DNA from: Devosia chinhatensis
Lineage (GTDB): Bacteria > Pseudomonadota > Alphaproteobacteria > Rhizobiales > Devosiaceae
Length of the DNA stretch: 64,000 nt
Direction: 5' to 3'
NCBI RefSeq assembly: GCF_000969445.1
Contig: NZ_JZEY01000054.1
Span: 1,860,001 to 1,924,000 of the forward strand
This document shows, piece by piece, positions 1 through 10,629 of the stretch (within the stretch, counting starts at the first letter, position 1; every line of letters begins with the position of its first letter). Position numbers and translations under genes: made by a program. Under the pieces are notes generated by a model that was given only the letters and a program-made list of their open reading frames with translations, was not told where the DNA came from and did not search any database.

Positions 1-572
1 AGCTCGTCATCGGTGACGCCCAGCACTTCGGCGATCTGGTGAGCGCCATGCTGCACGCCGTGGCAGAGCCCCACGACATTGACGCCGCCATACATTTCGG
101 CTGCCCAGGTGTTCATGGCCATGGGATTGGCATAATTGAGGAACAGCGCACCTGGCTCGGCCACTTCCCGGATATCCTTGCAGAAATCGAGGATCACCGG
201 AATGTTGCGCTGGCCGTAGAGAATGCCGCCGGCGCAGATCGTGTCGCCCACGCACTGATCGACGCCATATTTGAGCGGAATGGAAATGTCGCTGGCAAAG
301 GCCTCAAGCCCCCCGACGCGCACGCAGCTCATGATATAGCGCGCCCCGGTAATGGCTGCTCGACGATCGGTCGTCGCGCTCACCTTGGCAGGCAGCTTGT
401 TGACCGAAACAATGGTCTCGATCACCTGCTTCACCATATCCAGATTGTGCGGGTTGATGTCTGTCAGCGCGAATTCGACATCGGCGAATTCGGGCACCTT
501 CAACAGGTCAGAGATCAGTGTCTTGGTAAAGCCGATTGATCCGGCGCCGATCACCGTAACCTTGAATGACAT
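1..572 (-). CDS. Alpha-galactosidase/alpha-glucosidase, glycoside hydrolase family 4 (C-terminal part beyond window)
   Basis: The frame reads open from an ATG at 572 to the window edge, giving 190 N-terminal residues of a family usually 430-480 long. The start follows a GGAGG-type ribosome site. Residues 5-14 are a Rossmann NAD-binding loop (VTVIGAGSIG). An NYANPMA stretch near residue 145 and CHGVQ near residue 169 match the substrate and metal-ligand motifs of NAD/Mn-dependent GH4 enzymes, which cleave glycosides by an oxidation-elimination route in the cytoplasm. It is divergent from an AraC regulator, which suggests sugar-controlled expression. MelA-like alpha-galactosidase is the best guess; the exact sugar is not shown by the sequence. 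Confidence 0.88.
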   Translation of the reverse strand, partial: MSFKVTVIGAGSIGFTKTLISDLLKVPEFADVEFALTDINPHNLDMVKQVIETIVSVNKLPAKVSATTDRRAAITGARYIMSCVRVGGLEAFASDISIPLKYGVDQCVGDTICAGGILYGQRNIPVILDFCKDIREVAEPGALFLNYANPMAMNTWAAEMYGGVNVVGLCHGVQHGAHQIAEVLGVTDDE

Positions 573-669
573 GTGTTGCTCCTCCGGGCATCTGGGAATT
601 TCAGGTAATGTGCTAGCGCTCAGCGGCCCCCCGGTGATAGAGAAAGCTTGTGCGAACGAGGGTAATTTT

Positions 670-1539
670 GTGCTCGCCCAGCTGCTCGATCATGGCCACG
701 ATATCCGTGTGCTGGGCCTGCCCAAGGCACCGGTGCCGCTCCACTGCATGGCGATCAGCACCGGCTACGAGCAGCGTCGCAACGAGGTCTATTCCTGGGA
801 TGGGACCCAGCGCGGCACCGCGCCCTTCGTGATTGTCCAGCATACGCTGGTGGGCGAAGGCAGGCTCGACTTCTCGGGCGTTCGCCATCGCCTTCGGCCC
901 GGTGACACCATGATCGTCACCCTGCCCCATGCGCATCGCTATTGGCTCGAGCGCGGCGGCGAATGGGAATATTTCTGGCTCGTTCTCAATGGCCGCGAGG
1001 CGCTGCGCCTTGCGCGGGACATTATCGCGGCCCATGGCCCGGTGCTAAGGCCCGACGCGGCCATTGTCGACCGCCTGGCGGCCTCCTGCCTGACCCTGCT
1101 CGACAAGTCCATGACCAGTCCCGGCGCGGCTTCGCTGTCGGCTTACGGCGCCATGGTCGCGCTCTACGATCACGCCTTTGCCGCTGCCGATCGGCCGGAA
1201 CCCGACCTCTCGCCGGCCCTGCGGCGCGTTATCGCCCATATCGAGAACAATATAGCCGAGCCGCTGCATGTCGAGCGCCTCGCCGGCCTGGCCGAACTGA
1301 GCCGCGCCCATTTTGTGCGCCAGTTCACCGCCGCCATGGGCATGCCCCCGTCGCGCTTTGTATGGTTGAGGCGCATGGAGAGGATCGAGCGGTTGCTGGT
1401 CGCCACCGATCTGGGCATTGCCGCCATCGCCACGGCCACCGGCTTTGCCGGCCCCAATTACCTTGCCAAGGCGTTTCGTCGCCATGCCGGTCAGGCGCCG
1501 CTCGAATATCGCACCTCGGCCCGCCTCTCCTTTGACTGA
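670..1539 (+). CDS. AraC family transcriptional regulator
   Basis: A 289-residue protein with an N-terminal cupin-like sensing half and a C-terminal double helix-turn-helix from about residue 190 (ALRRVIAHIENNIAEPL onward, then the AIATATGFAGPNYLAKAFRR second helix). The frame stays open upstream to 352, but the GTG at 670 sits 8 bases after GAGGG and gives a normal family length, so I prefer it. It lies head to head with the GH4 gene and probably activates it on binding the sugar or a derivative. That control is inferred from position. It ends 17 bases from the convergent MFS gene. Confidence 0.85.
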   Translation: MLAQLLDHGHDIRVLGLPKAPVPLHCMAISTGYEQRRNEVYSWDGTQRGTAPFVIVQHTLVGEGRLDFSGVRHRLRPGDTMIVTLPHAHRYWLERGGEWEYFWLVLNGREALRLARDIIAAHGPVLRPDAAIVDRLAASCLTLLDKSMTSPGAASLSAYGAMVALYDHAFAAADRPEPDLSPALRRVIAHIENNIAEPLHVERLAGLAELSRAHFVRQFTAAMGMPPSRFVWLRRMERIERLLVATDLGIAAIATATGFAGPNYLAKAFRRHAGQAPLEYRTSARLSFD

Positions 1540-1556
1540 CCGCTGTCCGCCAGCCT

Positions 1557-2756
1557 TCAGGTGACCAGTGACTTGGGCGGCCGCAGCGCCAGCGACCACA
1601 CCACGCAGCCGATGGCCATCAGGCAGGTGACGGTGGAATAGAAGAAGGCATGCGTGCCGAAATGCTCGACCAGCACGCCGAAAGCGATCAGGGCGATCAT
1701 TGCGGTGGCCATGTTGAGCATGTTGGCAAAGCCCTGCGCCTCGGCGGCATTGGCCTCGTTGGTCCAGTTGGCGATGAAGTGCACCACCCCGAAATAGCCC
1801 ATGCCGAAGCTGAAGGCGTGCAGCAGCTGGGTGAGGAACAGCACTTCCACCGGCGGATTGAACGCCATGATGGTGAACCGCAACAGGCCCGCCAACGCAC
1901 CCGCCAGGATCATGTTGCGCGCCGTCACCCGCCCGCCAAAGCGCCGCCAGGCAAACATCAGGATCGCCTCGCCCACCGCCGCAATACCCAGCAGCGGTCC
2001 CAGGAAATAGCTCGGAATACCGTTCTCGTGCCACACCAGCACGGCAAAGCTGCCGATCAGCGCATTGGATGAATTGACCAGCGCGAAGGCCAGCAGCGGC
2101 AGCACGAACCACAATTGCAGACTGTCGCGCAGCCGGCTGGGCTGCGCCACGCTTTCGGGCGCGGTATTGGCCAGCGTCACCTTCGGCGCCGGCGCGCGGA
2201 AGCGCGGCAGCAGGAACGCCAGGCCCGCCCGCGCCACCACCGTCGCCACATAGAGCGTCACGAAGGCACTCGAACCCAGCACGTCGAGCAACAGCCCGAT
2301 GCCTCCGGCGGCAAACACGTAGCCGACCGTGGCCCATGCCCGGATGGCGCCGAAATCGGTGCCGTTGCGCCGCGTCATCCGCACCGTCGCTGCGTCGATC
2401 ACCGGCGCCACAAGGCCATTGCTGGTCGCGGTCAGCGCCCAGATCGTCAGGATGCCCCAGAATTCGGAAACGAAGAACAGCGGCAGCGGCGCGAGGGCCG
2501 AGGCGAAGGAGATATAGAGCAGTGCCGTGCGCCAGTCGTCCGCCTTGTCGGCAATGCGCCCCACGATGATGTTGAGCAGCAGCAGGCACAGCGTCGGCAG
2601 GGCATTGATGATGCCGATCTGATCGGCTGGAATACCGTGCTCGCTGAGCCAGATGCCGAAGAAGACCGAGGCGACGCCGCCGGGAACATAGACGGTGAAC
2701 TGATAAATGGAGGCGCGCAGCTCGGGAGTGTCCCAGCGCGAAAGTGCCGAAGGCAT
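1557..2756 (-). CDS. MFS transporter, LacY/HcaT-like
   Basis: A 399-residue protein with about twelve hydrophobic segments and the layout of the MFS_1-like group (LacY, phenylpropionate transporter HcaT). The loop after helix 2 holds GRIADKADDWRT, a form of the MFS GxxxDrxxxR motif. GGGAG lies 6-10 bases before the ATG. It would act as a proton-coupled importer or exporter in the inner membrane. The substrate cannot be read from the sequence. Its closeness to the GH4/AraC pair makes a sugar or glycoside possible, but it is transcribed towards the AraC gene and not with the GH4 gene. Confidence 0.8.
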   Translation of the reverse strand: MPSALSRWDTPELRASIYQFTVYVPGGVASVFFGIWLSEHGIPADQIGIINALPTLCLLLLNIIVGRIADKADDWRTALLYISFASALAPLPLFFVSEFWGILTIWALTATSNGLVAPVIDAATVRMTRRNGTDFGAIRAWATVGYVFAAGGIGLLLDVLGSSAFVTLYVATVVARAGLAFLLPRFRAPAPKVTLANTAPESVAQPSRLRDSLQLWFVLPLLAFALVNSSNALIGSFAVLVWHENGIPSYFLGPLLGIAAVGEAILMFAWRRFGGRVTARNMILAGALAGLLRFTIMAFNPPVEVLFLTQLLHAFSFGMGYFGVVHFIANWTNEANAAEAQGFANMLNMATAMIALIAFGVLVEHFGTHAFFYSTVTCLMAIGCVVWSLALRPPKSLVT

Positions 2757-2891
2757 GGAAAAAACAACTCCCGACGCAAAACCGCGCCGCGTGTCGTTTC
2801 GTGCCTTGTAAATCGTTGCAATGCAAGCGTTTGTGCAGGCTATCGGATGGCTTTTATCCGCGCACCGCCTCTGGCAACCGCGTGCAGAAAA

Positions 2892-3692
2892 TTATTGCCC
2901 GTTTGCCCGCCTGGGCCGCAGCCGCCGCGCCTCGCCTGTTACCATCTCGGTCCACTTGATCAGCTCGAACGCACCATCGTGATTCTCGACGATCGCCGTG
3001 CAGCTTTCCACCCAGTCGCCGGTATTGATGTACTGGATGCCCAGCCGGTCATGGATATCGGCAAAGTGGATATGCCCGCAGATCACCCCGTCGACGCCGG
3101 ATTGCTTGGCTTCGTGCACCAGCGCTTCCTCGAAGCGCCCGATCACCGACACGGCGTTCTTCACCTTCTGCTTGGCCCAGGCGCTCAGCGACCAATATTG
3201 CAGGCCCAGCCGCCGGCGCACCCAGTTGATGGCGATATTGATGCGCAGCGCCGCGTTATAGGCCCAGTCCCCCACATGGGCGAGCCATTTCATGTTCATC
3301 ACCACCACGTCGAACTGGTCGCCATGGATGACGAGATAGGTCTTGCCGGTGGCCGAGGTGTGGATCGTGCGATCCACCAGTTCGATTTCGCCGAAATAGG
3401 TGCCCAGATATTCGCGCAGGAATTCGTCGTGATTGCCCGGAAGGTAGACGATGCGCGTACCGGCATTGGCCTTGGCCAGCAACAGGTCGAGCAGCGTGTT
3501 GTATTCGGCCGGCCAGTGCCATTGCTTGGCCAGCCGCCATCCATCGAGGATGTCGCCGACCAGGTAGATGGTCTCCGCATCGTGCACGCGCAGGAACTCG
3601 ATCAGCTGCTTGCTGCGGATCGGCTTCATGCCCAGATGCACATCGGACAGGAACAGCGCCCGGACGCGCCGGACCTCGCGGTCTTCCGCCAT
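2892..3692 (-). CDS. LpxH-like metallophosphoesterase (UDP-2,3-diacylglucosamine diphosphatase family)
   Basis: A 266-residue calcineurin-like phosphoesterase. Metal-binding motifs appear in order: SDVHLG (16-21), GDILDGW (46-52), GNHDE (86-90) and GHIH near residue 205. The frame is open to 3803, but AGGAGG lies 11 bases before the ATG at 3692, and the extra N-terminal residues look non-coding. Relatives are annotated as UDP-2,3-diacylglucosamine diphosphatases of lipid A synthesis. Many alphaproteobacteria use LpxI for that step, so this paralogue may hydrolyse another nucleotide or lipid phosphate. An ATG at 3701 is only 2 bases from the ribosome site and less likely. Confidence 0.8.
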   Translation of the reverse strand: MAEDREVRRVRALFLSDVHLGMKPIRSKQLIEFLRVHDAETIYLVGDILDGWRLAKQWHWPAEYNTLLDLLLAKANAGTRIVYLPGNHDEFLREYLGTYFGEIELVDRTIHTSATGKTYLVIHGDQFDVVVMNMKWLAHVGDWAYNAALRINIAINWVRRRLGLQYWSLSAWAKQKVKNAVSVIGRFEEALVHEAKQSGVDGVICGHIHFADIHDRLGIQYINTGDWVESCTAIVENHDGAFELIKWTEMVTGEARRLRPRRANGQ

Positions 3693-3823
3693 CAGCCCCA
3701 TGGCCTCCTGCTGGTTCGCGGGCACATTACAAGTTGCCACTGGCCATGCAAACACACCCGTGGAGAAAGCCGGGGAAACTTCGGGCCATCCAGCGTGACA
3801 CATCGCGCCACCGGCGCGCGGCC

Positions 3824-4906
3824 CTACTCCGCTCGCGTCTTGAGCGCCACGATCCGCTCGTAGCTCTGTTCGATTCGCGCCGCGAATTCGGGATCGGCCT
3901 CGGCCTCGCTCAGCAGGATATCGAGGATTTCCTGGGACAATTCAGGCCGATACTTGGCGGTATTGGAAAACAGCAGCACATCCATCCCCGCGCGCACCGC
4001 CTTGGTCACCGTCTGCTCGAGGGTGAAATGATCGCGGATCGCGCCCATTTCCAGGTCATCGCTGATCACCAGCCCGTCAAAACCGAGCTCATCGCGCAGC
4101 ACTCCGTCGATCCAGCGCGGCGACAGCGAGGACGGTGTCTCCCCATCCGCATCGGCGTAGTCGGCATGGTAGAGGTGCCCCACCATCACCATGTCGGCCA
4201 GCCCTTCCGCGATCAGCACCCGATAGGGCTCGAGCTCGTTTTCAGACCAGGTGCGGGTAATGTCGACAAAGCCCTCATGGCTGTCGGCCGTCGAAGAGCC
4301 ATGCCCGGGGAAATGCTTGAGCGAGGTCATGAGCCCGGCTGCATGATGAGCGCGGATGAAGGCCTCGTCATAGGCTATGACCGTATCGGGATCGGCCGAA
4401 AAGGCGCGGCCGAACCGCGCGATCACCTGGTTGTCGGGATTGGTGCTGAGATCGGCCACCGGCCCGAAATTGACCGTAAAGCCCTCTGCGGCAATGTCCT
4501 TTGCCATCTCGGCATAGATGGTCTGGGCATCCTGCGGCGTATTATTGGCGGCGATGCTGGCAGCGTTAGGGATTTCCCTGAACCCGACATCCTTGGTCAG
4601 GCGCTCCACGGCCCCGCCCTCCTGGTCGAGCGTGATGAAGGGCAAGATGTCCGGCGCCGCCGCCCGGAACATCGCGTTCATTTCGCGCACGGCCGAAAGG
4701 CTCGCGACGTTCTTCTTGAGATACATCACCCCGCCCAGCCGGCCCTCTTCCAGCGCCGTGCGCACGGCTGCAACGCCAGCCGCATCGACGCTGTCGCCCT
4801 CGAACCCCACGACGATCATCTGGCCCGCCATCTCTTCGAGCGTTGCGGCGGATGCGGACGATGCCATGAGAAGCAGCGCGACGGCGGAACAAGCTAAGCG
4901 GTTCAA
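3824..4906 (-). CDS. Exported glycoside hydrolase family 3 beta-N-acetylhexosaminidase-like protein
   Basis: A 360-residue NagZ-like GH3 enzyme. Residues 1-20 form a signal peptide ending ASA, so it is likely periplasmic, unlike the cytoplasmic NagZ of enterobacteria. Motifs present are DQEGG (94-98), KHFPGHGSS (197-205) with the catalytic His loop after it, and ISDDLEMGA near 281-289, which supplies the nucleophile Asp. GH3 enzymes with KHFPGHG remove N-acetylglucosamine from muropeptides, so a role in cell-wall turnover is likely. A specialised role on exogenous chitin or peptidoglycan fragments is possible. It is divergent from the sRNA candidate at 5015. Confidence 0.87.
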   Translation of the reverse strand: MNRLACSAVALLLMASSASAATLEEMAGQMIVVGFEGDSVDAAGVAAVRTALEEGRLGGVMYLKKNVASLSAVREMNAMFRAAAPDILPFITLDQEGGAVERLTKDVGFREIPNAASIAANNTPQDAQTIYAEMAKDIAAEGFTVNFGPVADLSTNPDNQVIARFGRAFSADPDTVIAYDEAFIRAHHAAGLMTSLKHFPGHGSSTADSHEGFVDITRTWSENELEPYRVLIAEGLADMVMVGHLYHADYADADGETPSSLSPRWIDGVLRDELGFDGLVISDDLEMGAIRDHFTLEQTVTKAVRAGMDVLLFSNTAKYRPELSQEILDILLSEAEADPEFAARIEQSYERIVALKTRAE

Positions 4907-4976
4907 GGCAATATCCGGACATGAATCGAAAAATCGAGGGCAGGATGACCGGCAAAACCGGGCAAGACAATGTTCA

Positions 4977-4991
4977 CCCCTAATTTAGGGG
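4977..4991. promoter_or_regulatory. Perfect 15-bp palindrome, candidate operator
   Basis: CCCCTAA-T-TTAGGGG is a perfect inverted repeat between the divergent GH3 gene and the sRNA candidate. It would sit near the -35 region of the sRNA if that RNA starts around 5015. No regulator is identified. Confidence 0.35.
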
Positions 4992-5014
4992 ATGCCGAAT
5001 GCGTGAGCGATCAT

Positions 5015-5115
5015 CACAATTGGCATTGGTGGAGCATGTCGGGGGGATTTCAACCGTCCAACCGGTCACCACCTAACTTTTCGGGCGGCGGTCTCGGGAC
5101 CACCGCCCGGTTTTT
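5015..5115 (+). ncRNA. Putative trans-acting sRNA with intrinsic terminator (suhB/MmgR-like?)
   Basis: The 317-base gap between the GH3 gene and acs contains no convincing ORF. It holds a GGTGG (5028-5032)/CCACC (5069-5073) stem closing a loop rich in GGGGGG and TTTCAACC, followed by a strong terminator hairpin. No plus-strand gene lies upstream of that terminator, so a stand-alone RNA is implied. The GTGGAGCATGTCGGGGG stretch resembles, from memory, the alphaproteobacterial suhB/MmgR RNA family. The 5' end is approximate and the family assignment is uncertain. Confidence 0.6.
5082..5115 (+). terminator. Intrinsic terminator of the sRNA candidate
   Basis: CGGGCGGCGGTC/GACCACCGCCCG forms a 12-bp stem with one G-U pair and a TCGG loop, followed by TTTTT at 5111-5115. 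It is oriented to the plus strand; the minus strand has no T-run after the stem. Confidence 0.8.
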
Positions 5116-5223
5116 ATCTGCGGTCAGGTTTGCCGACCCCATGCCGGGACCGCCTGGATAAACCCGGTGGTCACCATCGGCGAGCGCAAGCGCCAAGACG
5201 CTTGCCCCTGCACCGATCCGCGA

Positions 5224-7176
<1,953 letters not shown>

Positions 7177-7352
7177 CGTCTTCCTCCCTAGTCTCTCCCA
7201 CGAACCGTTCTAATCAGCACGCATCGGAGCGGCAAGGGCTTGCGGGTGAGACTTCATGCCTATTGCGGCAAGGGGATATGCCGAATGGGCACGGGTACAT
7301 GCCGTTAACCGACTTGCACTAGACTGATCGGGCCTTTCATCGGGAGCTGCCC

Positions 7353-7916
7353 ATGGCCGAGATGACTATCCGCGCCGCCACTCTGGCGGACATAGACCTG
7401 ATCCACCGCGAACTGGGCGACGTCATCATGTCCTCGCCCCATTACAGCGAGCGCTTCAAGAGCCACGAGGCGGGCCGTCTCGACAAGACCTTCCTCAAGG
7501 GGCTTTTGTCCATCGATCCCTGGCACATCATGATCATGTGCGCCGATGGCGTGCCGGGCGGCGCCATGATCTCGGGTCCCGAATGCGGCGCCGTTTTCCG
7601 CTATTGGAGCTGGGTCTTCCCCTCCCACCGCCAGACACGCTTGGGCATGTTCGGCATGCGGGCCTTCGACGAGCATTGGGACAATTCGCGCTTCCACAAG
7701 GCCTACACCTTCGTGCGCCCGGAAAACGAGGTCGCCCGTGCCCTGCTCAAGCGCTATGGCTATCGCGAGACCGCCCTTCTCGAAAAGCACATCTTCGGGG
7801 AGGATTATCTGCTGATCGAGAAGTTCTATACTCGCCAGGATGGCCCCTATGACAGCGGCTATGTCGGCCGTTTGGGTCGGCTCAAGCAGCGCCTGAAGAG
7901 CCTCGTCGGCGCATAG
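7353..7916 (+). CDS. GNAT family N-acetyltransferase
   Basis: A 187-residue protein. The N-terminal MTIRAATLADIDLI strand-helix and the C-terminal FHKAYTFVRPENEVARALLKRYGY segment are typical of the GNAT fold, which moves acetyl from acetyl-CoA to an amine. The canonical Q/RxxGxG/A loop is weak (RQTRLGMFG). GGGAG precedes the ATG. Its start region is shared with divergent acs, 176 bases away. GNAT enzymes acetylate the Acs active-site Lys in some bacteria, so that link is a hypothesis. The substrate is otherwise unknown. Confidence 0.75.
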   Translation: MAEMTIRAATLADIDLIHRELGDVIMSSPHYSERFKSHEAGRLDKTFLKGLLSIDPWHIMIMCADGVPGGAMISGPECGAVFRYWSWVFPSHRQTRLGMFGMRAFDEHWDNSRFHKAYTFVRPENEVARALLKRYGYRETALLEKHIFGEDYLLIEKFYTRQDGPYDSGYVGRLGRLKQRLKSLVGA

Positions 7917-8020
7917 GGCAAGCCTCCATCCCAAGACGAACTCCAGCGACACCCTCGGGCCTCACCTGAGGGTGTTTGCATGTCCGGCCAAGCCGCAAAA
8001 GCTCTATGGGGACCGGTCTA

Positions 8021-9343
8021 CTATTCGGCGGGCGCCGCGACACGCCGGCTGCGAAACCATTGCAGGATCGACACATCGATCCCGGCCGTGCGCAGCGCAA
8101 TGACCCAGAGCGCCAGGGACCACACGGTGATCCCGATCAGTGCTGCCATGGCCGCGCCGATCAGGTGATAGGCCGGCACCAGAACCGCATTGCCGGCAAC
8201 CAGCGTGCCCATGCCCAGCAGCACCGCCGGCAGGCTCGCCCAAGGCCGGTCATGGATCGACAGCACCATCGAGGCCGGCCCGAGCGCCGAGCGCACGACC
8301 AGCGCCAGGCAGAGGATCGCCAGCGGCGTCGCTCCTGCCGTGAACCCGTCGCCGAACAGCAGCAGGGCAAAGGGGCCGCCAAGGATCACCAGCACCAGCA
8401 GAGCCAGCGACACCAGCGTCGCCACGAGATTTGCTTCGCCAACCTTGCGGTGGAACGCGGCGCGATCGTCCTGCGCCTCGCTCTCGAACATATCCGGCAA
8501 GGTCACCGCATAGACGGCCGCCACCCCGAAGGAGACGAGCGAAAAGATGCGGGTACAGACCCCGAATATGGCCAGTTCCTCCTTGTCGAGCAGCGTGGCC
8601 AGCAGCAGCAAGTCGATGTCGAAGAAGAAGTCGGTTGCCAGCGTGATCAGCACCCAGGGCGCCGCGAACCGCCACCAGCGCGGCCATTCGCTCGCCCGCT
8701 CCGGCCCGCTGTCCTCCAGCCGCCCCAATGTACGCATCACGAAGCCGAAATGGACCGCCGCGATCGCTACATAGCCCAGCGCGATGATCCACAGCATGGT
8801 GCCGAACCCGGTCTCCGGTTCGAACAGAGCCGCACAGGCAAGGAAGGTCCCCAGCACCACCATCGGTCGGAAGATGCCATCGGCGAAAAAGCCGGCAAAC
8901 GGGCGCTTGAGCCCGACCAGCACCCCGCCGTTGACATAGACAAGTGCCGTGGCCAGCGACAATAGAGCCACCGGTACGAAGTGGTTGCCCACCACGCCGC
9001 CGGCCTGCCCCAGCGCCCCCAGCAGGAGCGGCCCGACGATCACCAGCGCCACGAAGGCCAGCAGCACGTGGCCATAGGCGCGCTTTATGAATGCCACCAA
9101 TTGCCGCTTTTCCCCGCGCGCCCGATACTCCGCGGCAAAATAAGTGCCCACGGTTTGGAAACCGAGCGGCATGGCCACCGCAATCAGGTTCACGGTGGCG
9201 ATGATCAGCAGATATTCGCCCAGGATTGCCGCGCCCCAGAAGCGCGCGATGAACGCCTGAACGAGAAAAATGAGACCGGCGCCGAACAGGCGCCCGCCAA
9301 AGATGATGGTGGACTGGGAGGCGAGCCTCCGGGCAAGGCTCAT
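8021..9343 (-). CDS. Polysaccharide flippase-like membrane protein (MOP superfamily)
   Basis: A 440-residue protein with about twelve membrane segments, related to Wzx-type lipopolysaccharide/polysaccharide exporters that flip lipid-linked sugars across the inner membrane. The frame runs open far upstream, but the ATG at 9343 overlaps the stop of the FemAB gene by ATGA, fixing the start and indicating translational coupling. The first residues (MSLARRLASQSTIIFGGRLF) are typical of the family. With the FemAB-like enzyme it forms a two-gene unit that probably builds or decorates a surface glycan. No glycosyltransferases lie beside it. Confidence 0.82.
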   Translation of the reverse strand: MSLARRLASQSTIIFGGRLFGAGLIFLVQAFIARFWGAAILGEYLLIIATVNLIAVAMPLGFQTVGTYFAAEYRARGEKRQLVAFIKRAYGHVLLAFVALVIVGPLLLGALGQAGGVVGNHFVPVALLSLATALVYVNGGVLVGLKRPFAGFFADGIFRPMVVLGTFLACAALFEPETGFGTMLWIIALGYVAIAAVHFGFVMRTLGRLEDSGPERASEWPRWWRFAAPWVLITLATDFFFDIDLLLLATLLDKEELAIFGVCTRIFSLVSFGVAAVYAVTLPDMFESEAQDDRAAFHRKVGEANLVATLVSLALLVLVILGGPFALLLFGDGFTAGATPLAILCLALVVRSALGPASMVLSIHDRPWASLPAVLLGMGTLVAGNAVLVPAYHLIGAAMAALIGITVWSLALWVIALRTAGIDVSILQWFRSRRVAAPAE

Positions 9344-10518
9344 CGCAAGTAATCGTCCAGTTCGGGCACGGGCTGGTCTGGCTTGGCGCGCCCGGGCCGC
9401 ACGGCATCGATCCGGCGCTTGACCACGTTGACCGCCTCGCGTGCACCGAACGCAGCATTGCCCAGCCAGAAGGCCAGCGGGCGTGATGCATAATTGGCCA
9501 CCGGCGGCACAGGCTGGATCAGGCCCGCATCGCCCACCATGCCCTTCTTGAACTGGTGCAGCCCCAGGAAACCGTCGGTCCCGCCCAGGTCGTACCAATT
9601 GGCGCGCGTATGGTCGCGCAGCCAGCGGATGATGTGCCAATGCATGAAATAGCCCGCGCGCAGCGGCAGGGCGCGGTCATTGGTGGCGCCATAGAGATAG
9701 ACCGCCCGGTCGCCCGCCTTGAAGATCAGTGCCCCGGCGACGATTTCCCCGCCTTCGCGCACGAAGAACAGCTCGGGCCGCAATGGCTCGTCCATGCCCA
9801 TCAGCTGGTCGATCGTGTCATAGGCCGAATGATCGGGGAATTGCTTGCGGTCCGACATCGCCTCGTAGAGCGTCTTGAATTCGCCCAGGCGCTCGGGTCC
9901 GGCATGCTCGAAGCCGAGCTCGGCCTTTTCCGACTTGTTGAGCTGGCGGCGCCAGGTCTGCTGGAAGCTCTTGCGCTGCGCCTCGTCGCTGAGCCGCAGG
10001 TTGACGAGATAGCGATGCGGGTAGGTCAGCGCAAAGCCGCGCCGGAAGCCGCGCGCCCGCAAGGCCAGGTAATCGCCGTTGACCGGCGCTGCGGACGTAT
10101 GCGGCAGGATGGACAGCATCATGCCCCGCTTGTTCGCATAATCGCTCACCAGCGCGTCGATCATCCCGGCATAGATCGCCGGAGCGTCCTCGGCATGCAT
10201 GTCCGCCAGCATCGGCGCCCACTTGGCGAGCGCGATCCGCCCGACGCCCAGCGGCAGCTTCTGCACCATGATCAGCGCGCCGCCCACGATCCGTCCGTCG
10301 CGCGCGAAAAGGTTCGGCTCCAGCGTCACGCCCGGCCAGCGGATGGCGGCAAAGCCATGCAGCTGTTCCTGGCAGACGCCATCGAAACTGCCCACCACGC
10401 TGTCCCAATAGGCCCCCTCGACGCGGTGCATGAGCAGCGCACCGGCGGGACTGGCGGCCTGCTCCTGCTGGCGCGAGAACGTCATGGTTTCGGAAACCAA
10501 ACCTGCAATGGCCGACAT
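9340..10518 (-). CDS. FemAB-like GNAT acyltransferase
   Basis: A 392-residue protein with two GNAT-like halves, as in FemX/FemAB aminoacyltransferases and their proteobacterial exopolysaccharide-associated relatives. The C-terminal half holds FFVREGGEIVAGALIFKAGDRAVYLYGAT and a YDLGGTDG motif seen in FemAB-related proteins. GGAAG lies 9 bases before the ATG. It is translationally coupled to the flippase downstream. It may transfer an aminoacyl or acyl group to a lipid-linked sugar, with the flippase exporting the product; this is inference. Confidence 0.78.
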   Translation of the reverse strand: MSAIAGLVSETMTFSRQQEQAASPAGALLMHRVEGAYWDSVVGSFDGVCQEQLHGFAAIRWPGVTLEPNLFARDGRIVGGALIMVQKLPLGVGRIALAKWAPMLADMHAEDAPAIYAGMIDALVSDYANKRGMMLSILPHTSAAPVNGDYLALRARGFRRGFALTYPHRYLVNLRLSDEAQRKSFQQTWRRQLNKSEKAELGFEHAGPERLGEFKTLYEAMSDRKQFPDHSAYDTIDQLMGMDEPLRPELFFVREGGEIVAGALIFKAGDRAVYLYGATNDRALPLRAGYFMHWHIIRWLRDHTRANWYDLGGTDGFLGLHQFKKGMVGDAGLIQPVPPVANYASRPLAFWLGNAAFGAREAVNVVKRRIDAVRPGRAKPDQPVPELDDYLR

Positions 10519-10569
10519 GGCGGGATCTTCCGGCTGTGTGTGTTCAGCCGGACCCTAATGGGCGCAGGT

Positions 10570-10598
10570 GTGCAAATTCCTAGTGCCGGCGTGCAAAT
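10570..10598. repeat. Two GTGCAAAT direct repeats, 21 bp apart
   Basis: GTGCAAAT occurs at 10570-10577 and 10591-10598, on the same DNA face two helical turns apart, about 50-80 bases upstream of the FemAB start. It could be a regulator binding site. No family match was recognised. Confidence 0.3.
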
Positions 10599-10629
10599 GC
10601 CGCAAACCTTCGGCCTTGGTTACCAAAGG

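Noticed and set aside
2115-3863. Long plus-strand ORF of 582 codons
   Set aside because: It runs opposite the MFS and phosphoesterase genes, both of which have clear family motifs; it is a GC-rich shadow frame.
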